In this document: in pieces, positions 8,979-16,687 of the stretch | How the letters are laid out: the number at the start of each line of letters is the position of its first letter | Position numbering within the stretch: the stretch's first letter is position 1 | From: Granulicella pectinivorans | GTDB taxonomy: Bacteria > Acidobacteriota > Terriglobia > Terriglobales > Acidobacteriaceae | Direction: 5' to 3' | Assembly: GCF_900114625.1 (NCBI RefSeq) | Contig: NZ_FOZL01000001.1 | Coordinates: forward strand, 1,364,001 to 1,428,000 | Length of the DNA: 64,000 bases | The notes under the pieces: model-generated | The model's input: the letters and a program-made list of their open reading frames with translations, nothing else | The model's database searches: none | What the model was told of the DNA's origin: nothing | Position numbers and translations under genes: made by a program

Positions 8979-9311
8979 ATGGACTGTCTGTTCTGCAAAA
9001 TCGCCTCCGGCACCATCCCGGTCAAGCCCCTCTACGAAGATGAAACCGTCTTCGCCTTCGCCGACATTCATCCCCAGGCGCCGGTCCATGTCCTCGTCAT
9101 CCCGAAGGTTCACGTCCAGTCCATGGCCCAGGCCGGGGACGAAGCCATGCTCGGTCACCTCATGGCCTCCGCCGCCAGGGTAGCCCGTGAGCAGGGTCTC
9201 GAAAACGGCTATCGCCTCGTCCTCAACACCGGCGACGATGGAGGCCAAACCGTCAACCACCTCCACGTCCACGTCCTCGGTGGCCGCCACATGACCTGGC
9301 CCCCCGGCTGA
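8979..9311 (+). CDS. HIT-family (HinT-like) nucleotide hydrolase
   Basis: This 110-residue protein starts at the ATG at 8979. The N-terminus CLFCKIASGTIP and the C-terminal histidine triad H94-L-H96-V-H98 (NHLHVHVLGGR) are the defining features of the HinT branch, which hydrolyses purine nucleoside phosphoramidates such as AMP-lysine. The ribosome-binding site TAGGAG overlaps the stop codon of the upstream M48 gene, so the pair is translationally close. Length and motif spacing are standard for the family. Confidence 0.95.
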   Translation: MDCLFCKIASGTIPVKPLYEDETVFAFADIHPQAPVHVLVIPKVHVQSMAQAGDEAMLGHLMASAARVAREQGLENGYRLVLNTGDDGGQTVNHLHVHVLGGRHMTWPPG

Positions 9312-9340
9312 TCCCACCGCAGATCTTCGCACGGACGTGC

Positions 9341-9501
9341 GTTGATCGAAGCAAGATCAGACCACTTTTCCGTGAACCGCATTTTCCATACATTTGGCCA
9401 CAATATCCATGCATGAGCCCACGTCTTAGCGTCCAGAATCCTTCTGGTGAAACATGGGGATTTTCGCATCGCCCACCCGTAACCCCTTTAGAACACCAGG
9501 A
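9341..9501 (-). repeat. Dispersed ~160-bp repeat, copy A (inverted relative to copy B)
   Basis: Read on the minus strand, this segment aligns base for base with 22434-22600 on the plus strand. Identical 10-base blocks recur in the same order (GATGCGAAAA, TCACCAGAAG, TGGCCAAATG) and the core 120 positions agree at about 90 percent by eye, with only one- or two-base gaps. The copy sits in the gap between the HIT gene and the terminators of the disordered receiver gene. It does not encode a conserved protein: the frame equivalents differ by indels. It carries no obvious transposase or terminal inverted repeat. Confidence 0.85.
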
Positions 9502-9516
9502 TACGAACAAATAAAA

Positions 9517-9540
9517 AGGTGCACCGAAAACGGTGCACCT
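9517..9540 (-). terminator. Intrinsic terminator of the disordered receiver gene
   Basis: A perfect 10-bp stem AGGTGCACCG/CGGTGCACCT with an AAAA loop on the plus strand. Read on the minus strand it is followed by TTTTTATTT (from the A-rich 9511-9517), a good rho-independent terminator about 80 bases after the stop codon. Confidence 0.85.
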
Positions 9541-9583
9541 TCATACCACTTTTGAGACCACAGGACAGACCAATCACCCAAAC

Positions 9584-9609
9584 GGAAACGGCCCGCAAGG
9601 GCCGTTTCC
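9584..9609 (-). terminator. GC-rich hairpin just after the receiver gene stop
   Basis: An 11-bp perfect stem (GGAAACGGCCC/GGGCCGTTTCC) with a GCAA loop lies eight bases beyond the stop at 9617. No T tract follows, so it probably protects the mRNA 3' end or works with the terminator at 9517-9540. Confidence 0.5.
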
Positions 9610-9616
9610 AGTCGAA

Positions 9617-10774
9617 TTACATGTTGAAGTTCGGCTCTTCTTCTTCCACAATCCCATACCGCCGCAGCAGGTTCGGGAGGTTCTGCGAGAAGGCCGAGCG
9701 CGGCATCACCGTATCGCAACCCGCCTCGACGGCCTTCGCCTTCAGGTCACCCTGCAGGTGCGAAAGGAACCCGATGATCGACGTCGACTTCTTCAGCTTG
9801 GCCTTCAGCTTCGGAATCAGCGTCAGCGGCTTGGCATTCGCATTGTTCAGGTCGAATACGATAAGTCCTGGCCGATCAGCCTCTTCCGAGGCCGTCAGAG
9901 CCGCGATCGCATCCTTGTCGTTCTTCATGAACGCCACCTTGACGCCCAACTTGCGGGCCGTCTCGGAGATCTTCGCCAGGAAGAAAAGATCCTCGATAAA
10001 GAAGATGATCTTGGTCGGAGCGTCTTCCGCAATCGGAATCGCGCGGCCCTGCGAGTAGTCGATCGGCTGCGAATCCGACACAAACGAAGGACGAGCATGT
10101 CCACGGCCCTGGTAGTTGCCGTTCTGGTGCGTCTCGATGGTCGAAGGAGGCGTATCGGCAAAGTTGCCGTTCACCGCCCGGTAGCTGTGGTCCATCGGAC
10201 CGACGAAGCTCCGCCCGCCACCACCGCCGCCCGAACGCTGCTGCTTTCCACCATACGGACCCTTACGCTTGCTGCTGGCACCGGCGTTATTGCCAAACTG
10301 GTGCGTATCCGCAGAGCGGAAGCCGCCCTGGCCGCCTCCATTCTGGTTGTTCTGCGAAAAGCCGCCGCCCGAGCTCTGGTTGCCGGGGTTGTTCTCAAAC
10401 CCGCCACCTCCACTGCCCGTCCGCTTACGGTCCCGGAACTTCTTCTTCCAACGCTTCGTGGATCCGCCTTCGCCGTTATTCTGCTGCTGCTGGCCGCCGC
10501 CATTGGCCTGAAAAGGCTGCTGCTGGCGCGGTGCCGATTCGGTTGCGGCCGATGCCTGGACGGAGCCAACACTCTGCTCTCCCCCTGCCTGCTCCCCGGA
10601 GTCGCCGCCCTCTGACTTCGACTTCCGCTTGCGGCGCCGGCGCCGGCTGGACTTCGATTGACCCATGCCATGCGTGTTGGATGTACCGGTAAAGAGCGAA
10701 TCCTGTGAAGACACAGGAGGAGGTCCTCCCTGAACGCTCTGTTGCACGTCGGGGCTATTCTGATCTGAAGTCAT
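9617..10774 (-). CDS. Disordered Arg/Gly/Gln-rich protein with C-terminal receiver-like domain
   Basis: The protein has 385 residues starting at MTSDQNS (10774; AGGAAGTGGAAGC upstream). Residues about 1-260 are low complexity: a basic run SSRRRRRKRKSKS, Gln/Gly tracts, and RG/GG-rich segments resembling RGG boxes. Residues about 265-380 fold like a response-regulator receiver: beta-1 IIFFIEDLFFL with the acidic pair, beta-3 LIVFDLNNA with a candidate phospho-acceptor D308, beta-4 IIGFLSH with the Ser, and beta-5 TVMPRSAF where the usual Lys is Arg. No DNA-binding domain or partner kinase is adjacent. The composition suggests nucleic-acid binding or condensate formation under control of a receiver; this is inference. 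It is followed by two hairpins and preceded by 1 kb without genes. Confidence 0.75.
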   Translation of the reverse strand: MTSDQNSPDVQQSVQGGPPPVSSQDSLFTGTSNTHGMGQSKSSRRRRRKRKSKSEGGDSGEQAGGEQSVGSVQASAATESAPRQQQPFQANGGGQQQQNNGEGGSTKRWKKKFRDRKRTGSGGGGFENNPGNQSSGGGFSQNNQNGGGQGGFRSADTHQFGNNAGASSKRKGPYGGKQQRSGGGGGGRSFVGPMDHSYRAVNGNFADTPPSTIETHQNGNYQGRGHARPSFVSDSQPIDYSQGRAIPIAEDAPTKIIFFIEDLFFLAKISETARKLGVKVAFMKNDKDAIAALTASEEADRPGLIVFDLNNANAKPLTLIPKLKAKLKKSTSIIGFLSHLQGDLKAKAVEAGCDTVMPRSAFSQNLPNLLRRYGIVEEEEPNFNM

Positions 10775-11115
10775 GCTTCCACTTCCTGGAGCTTTAGTTG
10801 GGAGTAAACGTTTGCAGTCGTTCCGGACGCTTGAGGCGTCCCGCACGGAGACAAAGAGAGGGTAGGGGCGCAGGGGGACGTCATCATGCTGCCCGGCAGT
10901 GCGGGAGCGTGGTAGCCAAACCGGCGGTGCATCTTCGAAAGAAACGGTCTCAAGTTTTACTCAGACGGACGTTTTTGCTTCGGTTCGCTTCTTGTTCTGG
11001 ACGGAGCTTGCACAGGTGGATCAATCCGCCGTGCTGCTCCAGTCGAAATCAGTCTTTCAATCGTTCGGTCGACCGGTTCGATCTTTCGTGCGATCTCTTT
11101 TTCTGATCTCTCTTG

Positions 11116-11157
11116 ATTCCAGAGAAACTATACGAGATTCCACAGAAACTATACGAA
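11116..11157. repeat. Two tandem 21-bp direct repeats
   Basis: ATTCCAGAGAAACTATACGAG (11116-11136, 19 of 21 bases shared) is followed directly by a second copy at 11137-11157, and a partial third (ATTCC) begins at 11157. Tandem sites of two helical turns suggest a binding site for a regulator acting on one of the divergent genes. Confidence 0.6.
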
Positions 11158-11423
11158 TTCCATGGACTGACACATCACCCGTTTAACACGTTGGAACACG
11201 AGGCGCTCTAGGAGCCATGCAGCCGAAGTAGCCGGACAGAAGAGACAGAAGAGAGTGCTTCATGGAATCTTCTGATTCGCTCGGACTTCTCAGGTCTTCG
11301 GGTAGCAGGTTCTGTCCAGGCTTGATAGGGCTGGACAGGCGCATCATGAACGGCACCCACAGCCGGTCTCACAAGGCAACTCACATGTTATCTCGAATTC
11401 TTGGTTCATGCAAGGGGAAAGTG

Positions 11424-11522
11424 TGCGCTGAGCGCATGAGAGCCGCCAGATCCGGCGGCTCGGTGCCTGGTAAAGCGAATGGCCTGTCACGGCCTCCTCA
11501 GAGTGCCTCTCGAGAGAGAGGC
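11424..11522. ncRNA. Candidate structured RNA element (three strong hairpins in 100 bases)
   Basis: Successive perfect stems are TGCGC-TGA-GCGCA (11424-11436), GAGCCGCC-AGATCC-GGCGGCTC (11440-11461) and GCCTCTC-GAGA-GAGAGGC (11505-11522); between them lies a weaker GGCC-TGTCAC-GGCC pairing (11490-11503 region). I could not match it to RNase P, tmRNA, SRP, 6S or a known riboswitch. It may be an independent small RNA or a leader of the cytochrome gene 270 bases downstream; strand is unknown. Confidence 0.3.
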
Positions 11523-11789
11523 GATTCAGACTGGCAACAACACCATCTTTGGGTGAGGTTTATCCGGGCCTGCATCGTATTTGGCTTACCCGGAACGGTG
11601 ATGACCGTTCGCTCGGTGAGCATTTACAGAGATATACAGAGCAATCGGCGTGCCAAACCAAATATCCCCATTTCTTCGGGTTTTCTTCTACAGGACCCAC
11701 GCGGCTCATGAAAAATAGAAGGAATAGGATTTCAGCCTTCCAAAAATAGAAGACTGGCGGCCCGCTCCATGGCCTGCGAGAATGAAAGT

Positions 11790-12152
11790 ATGCGATGCAT
11801 GAGAGGGTTGACCGGAACTTTGGTGGGTTTAGGGCTGGCAGGCGTGCTGGCCGGATGTAAGCAGGCAAACCCGCCGGTGCCGTTGGAGCAATTGAACCCG
11901 CAGCAGTCACGCGGCCACGCGGTATTCGCCACGCACTGCGCTGCCTGCCACTACGACCGCAAGGACGAGGCGCTCCACGGGCCCGCCCTGGTCGGCCTCT
12001 ACAAGAAGAAGTCTCTGCCCAGCGGGGCTCCTGCCAACGACGAACGGGTCAGCGCGACCGTCCTGCACGGCCGCAATCTCATGCCCGCCATGGGCAACAC
12101 GATGGATCAACAGGATCTGGACGATCTGCTGGCGTATCTGCATACGCTCTAA
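11790..12152 (+). CDS. Cytochrome c-type lipoprotein
   Basis: About 120 residues. Candidate starts are ATGs at 11769, 11790 and 11799; 11790 or 11799 gives a clean lipoprotein signal (VGLGLAGVLAGC, cleaved before the Cys). A single haem-binding motif CAACH follows, with HGPALVGLY after it and the distal ligand Met in LMPAMGNTM, so it is a class I mono-haem cytochrome c anchored to the membrane on its outer side. It probably shuttles electrons to a terminal oxidase or a dehydrogenase. The next gene begins 22 bases after the stop and is likely cotranscribed; no oxidase subunits are nearby. Confidence 0.85.
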   Translation: MRCMRGLTGTLVGLGLAGVLAGCKQANPPVPLEQLNPQQSRGHAVFATHCAACHYDRKDEALHGPALVGLYKKKSLPSGAPANDERVSATVLHGRNLMPAMGNTMDQQDLDDLLAYLHTL

Positions 12153-12174
12153 GCGCAAGGACACGAGGAAAGAC

Positions 12175-12528
12175 ATGAGCGACGACGTAAAAGGCAAACT
12201 GCTCCCAGGCATCGCCGGAATCTGTATGTGGATGCTGGTGGTCGCCCTGGTTGGCGTCATGGGCGCTCTGAACGGGGTATACACCGGTCACGCGCGGTAC
12301 GTGGTGCTCCCCGTCGCGACGATGATTGTTGTCGGTGTCTTCGGCCTTCTGCGCATGCGCCGCTGGGGTTGGGCGATGGTACTTGCCGGAACCCTCCTGA
12401 TATCAGTCATGTACGGATACACGGCACGAACCACGGGAAACGCCGGACTCTGGGTGATGTCCCTGCTGAATCTCTGCTTTTTCCTGTATCTCAGCCGGAC
12501 CGAGGTCCGCGAGAGGATGCGGATCTGA
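12175..12528 (+). CDS. Four-helix membrane protein of unknown function
   Basis: The protein has 117 residues and a good ribosome-binding site (GAGGAAAGAC before the ATG). Four hydrophobic segments are visible: IAGICMWMLVVALVGVMGAL, YVVLPVATMIVVGVFGLL, WGWAMVLAGTLLISVMYGY and GLWVMSLLNLCFFLYL. The short cytosolic tail SRTEVRERMRI is charged. No family is recognised. Position directly behind the cytochrome lipoprotein suggests an accessory role in the same electron-transfer step, but nothing in the protein proves this. Confidence 0.75.
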   Translation: MSDDVKGKLLPGIAGICMWMLVVALVGVMGALNGVYTGHARYVVLPVATMIVVGVFGLLRMRRWGWAMVLAGTLLISVMYGYTARTTGNAGLWVMSLLNLCFFLYLSRTEVRERMRI

Positions 12529-12598
12529 TCGATACAAACGCCCCGGCATCTCGATCCGTGGAACCCGAAACGACCGGGCGCGATAGAATAGTCATCAG

Positions 12599-13522
12599 AT
12601 GACGCCGCCCACCGCCGAGCTCGTTCAGATTGATCTTTCCCCGCGTAAGCCGGCCAAAAAGCCCGAGTGGCTGAAGGCCCGAGCGCCCATGGGCGAGACC
12701 TTCCATAATTTGAAGAAGCTGGCCCGCGAGCTCAACCTGCACACCGTCTGCGAGAGCGCGCAGTGCCCGAATATCGGCGAATGCTGGAACCACAAGACCG
12801 CCACCTTCATGATGCTCGGCAACCTGTGTACCCGGCGCTGTGGCTTCTGCGCGGTGCCCAAGGGCAAGCCTTCTCCGATCGACCACGATGAGCCGAAGCG
12901 TGTGGCCTTCGCCGTGGCGCAGTTGGGCATTATGCACGCCGTCATCACCAGCGTGAATCGCGACGACGACAACATGGGTGCGGCAACGGCCTTCGTCAAC
13001 GTCATCCAGGAGATCCGCCTGCAGGCTCCGGGCTGCCAGGTCGAGGTGCTGACGCCGGACTTCCAGGGCGTCGATGCGGCGCTGCGATTGGTGGTCGAGG
13101 CGCGTCCGGAGATTCTGAACCACAACATCGAAACCGTGCCGCGCCTGTATCGCGTAGCCAAAAGCGGTGGACGTTACGAAAGATCGCTGGCATTTCTTGC
13201 AAACGCGAAAACGATCGCGGCAGAGAAGGGCAACACCATCGTCACCAAGACGGGAATCATCGTCGGCATGGGCGAAGAGATGCACGAACTGCTGCAGGTA
13301 TTTCGCGATCTTGCGGATCGTAAGGTCGATATCCTCACGGTCGGCCAGTACCTGCGGCCATCACGCGATCACCTGCCAATGACGCGTTATTACACGCCGG
13401 ACGAGTTCGCCTTCCTGAAGCATGAGGCGATGGCGATGGGCTTCAGGCACGTGGAATCTGGACCCCTTGTGCGGTCGAGCTACCATGCGCATGAACAGGC
13501 TCAGTCGACGGGACTGAAGTAA
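12599..13522 (+). CDS. lipA: Lipoyl synthase
   Basis: The protein has 307 residues, the normal LipA length. It is a radical-SAM enzyme that inserts two sulfurs into octanoyl groups on E2 and GcvH proteins. Both iron-sulfur clusters are represented: the auxiliary cluster Cys C51, C56 and C62 (VCESAQCPNIGECW) and the radical-SAM CX3CX2C at C77, C81 and C84 (CTRRCGFCAV). The C-terminal RSSYHA motif, whose Ser is the third auxiliary-cluster ligand, is also present. The start at 12599 has no strong ribosome-binding site. It stands alone, without lipB beside it. Confidence 0.97.
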   Translation: MTPPTAELVQIDLSPRKPAKKPEWLKARAPMGETFHNLKKLARELNLHTVCESAQCPNIGECWNHKTATFMMLGNLCTRRCGFCAVPKGKPSPIDHDEPKRVAFAVAQLGIMHAVITSVNRDDDNMGAATAFVNVIQEIRLQAPGCQVEVLTPDFQGVDAALRLVVEARPEILNHNIETVPRLYRVAKSGGRYERSLAFLANAKTIAAEKGNTIVTKTGIIVGMGEEMHELLQVFRDLADRKVDILTVGQYLRPSRDHLPMTRYYTPDEFAFLKHEAMAMGFRHVESGPLVRSSYHAHEQAQSTGLK

Positions 13523-13634
13523 CTCCTCCGTTCCTATTTTGGGAAGATCTTGGTTACTAAAGTCGAGGGATTTCTGATGAATCCTTATAAAGTATCGTGA
13601 CTTCTTTGTTGAATCCAAGTACAACGTTGCTTCT

Positions 13635-15104
13635 GTGGTGATTTCGCTGCGCGCGTGTGCCGCTCGCTCTTGCGGAACACGTCGTTTGCGATGGATCGAG
13701 AGACGCCGAAGATGGCGCAAGGACAGGAGAGTGCGCTTGAGGGTCAGGCTTGCATTTAGTCATACCAGGGATGAGTTGTTTCTTGTGACGGTAGGAATTG
13801 CGAAGGGCCAAAACGCGAGCTCCGAAATCGACTTTAGAATCAATACCTACGGACATGAGGATGAGTTTCTCGGACTGGTCATGCAGTCGAGTCTCGAGAA
13901 GCAGGCGATGTTTCAGACGGTGCAGGGAGTATTGTTGACGATCAACCGGCCTACCTCTCCGCAGCGTTGGGTGGAGTTGGACCTGAATGACAGACAACTT
14001 GCCGAGTTGCAGTTGGAGAGGGCGTCGACGCCCTCTCTAGCGACGATCACGGAGATCTCGGGGAGCGAGTTGTACGACCTCTTCATGCAGGCCCCGACCC
14101 CTCTGCTGATCCTGATGGGCCCCGACCACCACTACCGGTTCGTCAATCCGCTGTATCTGGAACTGATGGGGCGGACCAAGGCCAATGTGCTGGGCAAGTC
14201 CGTGCGGGAGGTCTATCCGGAGATGAAAGGGCAGCCCTTCTTCGGTCTGCTCGATAGAGTCTATCGAACCGGCACTCCGTTCGTTGGGAAGGAGCTGCCC
14301 TGCCGCTATGTCCATGAGCAGACCCAGGAATGGGACGTGCGGCACTTCGACTTTATCTACCAACCGATTCGCAACGCGGCGGGTGTGGTGGAAGGCGTCA
14401 TGGTGCAGGCGACCGACGTCACGCAGGCGGTGCTGGCGCGGCAGGTGAGCGAGGACAGGGAGAAGCAGTTGTTCCGGCAGTGGACGGAGCTTGAGGCGAT
14501 CTACCGCACGGCTCCGATTGGGCTTGCGTTGATCGACGCCCGAGACTTCCGCTTTCTGCGTTTCAATCAACGATCGGCGGATATGTTGGGCTGCGCGGTC
14601 GAAGACATACTCGGGAAGTGCTGCCTTGAGGCCGTTCCGGATGTTCCAGGACTCCGCGAGGTGCTGGAACGAGCAGCCGCCGGGGAGCATGTGCTCGATG
14701 TGGAGATCGAGGGGGAGTTGCTGTCGTCTCCGGGCGTCCATCGCTCCTGGAATCTGAATGCGACGCCTGTCTTCGACGCCAACGGCGCGGTGTCTGCGAT
14801 TACCACGCTGGCGACCGAGACGACCAGTTCGAAGATGGCGGAAGCGAGGCTCGTCGAGGGGGAGAAGGAGGCGGTGGCCGGGGTGCTCGTGGAGACGATC
14901 GTCGGCCAGATCGCCGATCCGCTCGATACGCTGCGCGGGCTTCTTGGAGTGGTGCGGGATGAGATCAGGCGCCCGGAGGCACACGCCGCGCTTGAGGTTG
15001 CCGAGGAAGAGCTACGGAAGATCTGCGGTGTGCTCGCTGGGATCCAGAGGCGGTATGGACTCCCTGTCGAAAGTCCGGATCTGGCCGATACCTGCCGGCC
15101 CTAG
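13635..15104 (+). CDS. Two-PAS sensor protein with degenerate histidine-kinase DHp domain
   Basis: 489 residues from a GTG at 13635; the first 40 are Arg-rich, so the true start may be later (for example the ATG at 13881). Two PAS domains are visible at about residues 148-265 (LFMQAPTPLLILMGPDHHYRFVN) and 290-400 (IYRTAPIGLALIDARDFRFL). Residues 405-470 resemble the dimerisation helices of acidobacterial PAS kinases, but where these read IAHEINNPLE this protein reads IVGQIADPLD: the phospho-accepting His is Gly424, and the protein ends with no ATP-binding domain. It cannot act as an ordinary kinase and may be a sensory scaffold or a decoy dimer partner. No response regulator is next to it. 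Confidence 0.8.
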   Translation: MVISLRACAARSCGTRRLRWIERRRRWRKDRRVRLRVRLAFSHTRDELFLVTVGIAKGQNASSEIDFRINTYGHEDEFLGLVMQSSLEKQAMFQTVQGVLLTINRPTSPQRWVELDLNDRQLAELQLERASTPSLATITEISGSELYDLFMQAPTPLLILMGPDHHYRFVNPLYLELMGRTKANVLGKSVREVYPEMKGQPFFGLLDRVYRTGTPFVGKELPCRYVHEQTQEWDVRHFDFIYQPIRNAAGVVEGVMVQATDVTQAVLARQVSEDREKQLFRQWTELEAIYRTAPIGLALIDARDFRFLRFNQRSADMLGCAVEDILGKCCLEAVPDVPGLREVLERAAAGEHVLDVEIEGELLSSPGVHRSWNLNATPVFDANGAVSAITTLATETTSSKMAEARLVEGEKEAVAGVLVETIVGQIADPLDTLRGLLGVVRDEIRRPEAHAALEVAEEELRKICGVLAGIQRRYGLPVESPDLADTCRP

Positions 15105-15191
15105 CACGGGCTTCCGCTCCGGCGGGGAAGGCGGCGGAGCGGTAAGATGAAGTCGACGCATGTGATCGACGTGTGCGAAGGGAATCTTGCA

Positions 15192-16367
15192 ATGATGGAT
15201 ACAGCTTCTTCGCTGCGCCTGAGCGAGCTGGCGCCGCGTGTTCTGCAGTCGGAGATTCGCGCGATGAGTGTTGCGTGCGACGCGATGGGTGGTGTGAACC
15301 TGGCGCAGGGCGTCTGCGATACGGAGGTGCCGGCGGTGGTCGCCGAAGGCGCGCACAAGGCCATCCGCGACGGTCTCAACATCTATACGCGGCTCGAAGG
15401 AATTCTGCGTTTGCGCCAGGCGATTGCCGCTCAGGTGGCACGCACGCATGGCATCGAGGTCGACCCGGAGCGCGAGGTGCTGATCACCAGCGGAGCCACG
15501 GGCGCATTCCAGGCCGCATGCCATGCGCTGCTCAATCCTGGCGATGAGGTTGTGGTCTTTGAGCCGTTCTACGGCTATCACCTGGGCATGTTCAAGGGCA
15601 TGCGGATCGTTCCGGTGCCGGTTGCGCTCAGGTACGGAACCTGGGAGCTGGATCTCGAGGCGGTGCGCGCTGCGATCACGCCCAGGACCCGCGCCGTGGT
15701 CGTGAATACCCCGTGCAATCCCTCCGGCAAGGTATTTACGCGCACGGAGCTGGAGGCGATTGGAGCCATCGCCGACGAGTTCGACCTCTTCCTCTTCACC
15801 GATGAGATCTACGAGCACTTCGTCTATGGCAATGCGAAACATGTCAGCCCAATGGAACTGCCCGGCCTGCGCGAGCGGACGATCCTGATGTCGGGCTTCT
15901 CGAAGACGTTTTCGGTGACGGGCTGGCGCATCGGCTACCTGATCGCCGATGCGAAGTGGGTCGGCTCCATTGGCTATTTCCACGACCTGACCTATGTGTG
16001 TGCCCCCGCGCCCTTCCAGCATGGAGTGGCCGACGGCGTGGAGCAGTTGCCACCCTCGTATTACACCGGGCTGGCGCGGGATCACCAGGAGAAGAGGACA
16101 ATGCTGGTCGATGCGCTGCGCGATGCCGGCATGACGCCGCATGTGCCGGATGGCGCGTATTACATCCTTGCGGATGCATCGTCGATTGAAGGCGCGAACG
16201 CCGCGGCCAAAGCTCGCACGCTGCTCAAGGAGACGGGCGTGGGTTCGGTGGCGGGTTCGGCGTTCTTCCGTCCCGGCGGTGGGGAAGATCTGCTGCGGTT
16301 CTGCTTTGCGAAGAAAGACGCTGACCTGGTGGATGCGTGCCGGCGCCTGCGCGGGAGGACACGCTAG
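15192..16367 (+). CDS. PLP-dependent class I/II aminotransferase
   Basis: 391 residues from the ATG at 15192 (AAGGGAA eight bases upstream); an upstream ATG at 15147 with GGAG is also possible and would give 406. The fold-type I core is intact: SGATGAF phosphate-binding loop, NTPCNPSGKVF, DEIYEHFVY and the PLP lysine in SGFSKTFSVTGWRIGY. The closest recognisable group is the kynurenine/methionine aminotransferase-like branch, which uses broad 2-oxo acids. The stop codon overlaps the GTG start of the next small gene (TAGTG), so the two are translationally coupled. The substrate cannot be assigned more closely. Confidence 0.9.
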   Translation: MMDTASSLRLSELAPRVLQSEIRAMSVACDAMGGVNLAQGVCDTEVPAVVAEGAHKAIRDGLNIYTRLEGILRLRQAIAAQVARTHGIEVDPEREVLITSGATGAFQAACHALLNPGDEVVVFEPFYGYHLGMFKGMRIVPVPVALRYGTWELDLEAVRAAITPRTRAVVVNTPCNPSGKVFTRTELEAIGAIADEFDLFLFTDEIYEHFVYGNAKHVSPMELPGLRERTILMSGFSKTFSVTGWRIGYLIADAKWVGSIGYFHDLTYVCAPAPFQHGVADGVEQLPPSYYTGLARDHQEKRTMLVDALRDAGMTPHVPDGAYYILADASSIEGANAAAKARTLLKETGVGSVAGSAFFRPGGGEDLLRFCFAKKDADLVDACRRLRGRTR

Positions 16368-16624
16368 TGGCGGTTCCGTCGGAGGTCGCGCGGGTAGAAG
16401 CTGCGCTGAAGAACAAGGGAGCGCGTGAGCTCGAATGGGCGCGATGGTACTGCGCGATGCGCCAGAGCGTGCCCTCGGCGAGGCCGCCGGACGTGAAGTA
16501 CTGGAGGGCGATGGCGGAGCGTGTGGAAGAGGTGCTCGCCCCTCCGCCGCCTCCGAAGGTCTATCCCACGAAGAAGAAAAAGGCGGACCGAGGTCTTGGC
16601 GGGGTCATTCCGGAGAGCAAGTGA
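16367..16624 (+). CDS. Small basic protein of unknown function
   Basis: 85 residues from a GTG at 16367 that overlaps the aminotransferase stop by one base, with GGGAGG placed correctly upstream; this decides the start over an earlier in-frame ATG at 16337. The N-terminal half is helical and charged (VARVEAALKNKGARELEWARWYCAMRQS). The C-terminal part has a proline run, APPPPPKVYP, and a lysine cluster KKKK. No family is recognised. The coupling suggests it is made together with the aminotransferase. Confidence 0.65.
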   Translation: MAVPSEVARVEAALKNKGARELEWARWYCAMRQSVPSARPPDVKYWRAMAERVEEVLAPPPPPKVYPTKKKKADRGLGGVIPESK

Positions 16625-16687
16625 AGGCCGCGGTCTGGTAACCTTTCCAGCGAATGAAATCGATTGCTTCATCGGTTGGGAGTTTCC

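Larger units (their letters stand above)
10775..11789. other. 1-kb intergenic region with tandem repeats and hairpins
   Basis: This gap between the divergent receiver gene and cytochrome gene is far longer than any other here. It contains two tandem 21-base repeats (11116-11157) and a series of perfect hairpins (11424-11522, and GAACGGT-GATG-ACCGTTC near 11592-11609). Open frames inside it (for example 11262-11711) look non-coding: Arg/Ser-rich, without domains, and crossing the hairpins. Confidence 0.5.

Noticed and set aside
11405..11530. RNase P, tmRNA, SRP or 6S RNA
   Set aside because: The conserved core sequences of these RNAs are not present, so the region stays an unnamed candidate.
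11262..11711. 149-residue open frame in the long divergent gap
   Set aside because: Its composition is Arg/Ser/Gly-rich without any domain, it crosses the strong hairpins at 11424-11522, and it has no good ribosome-binding site.
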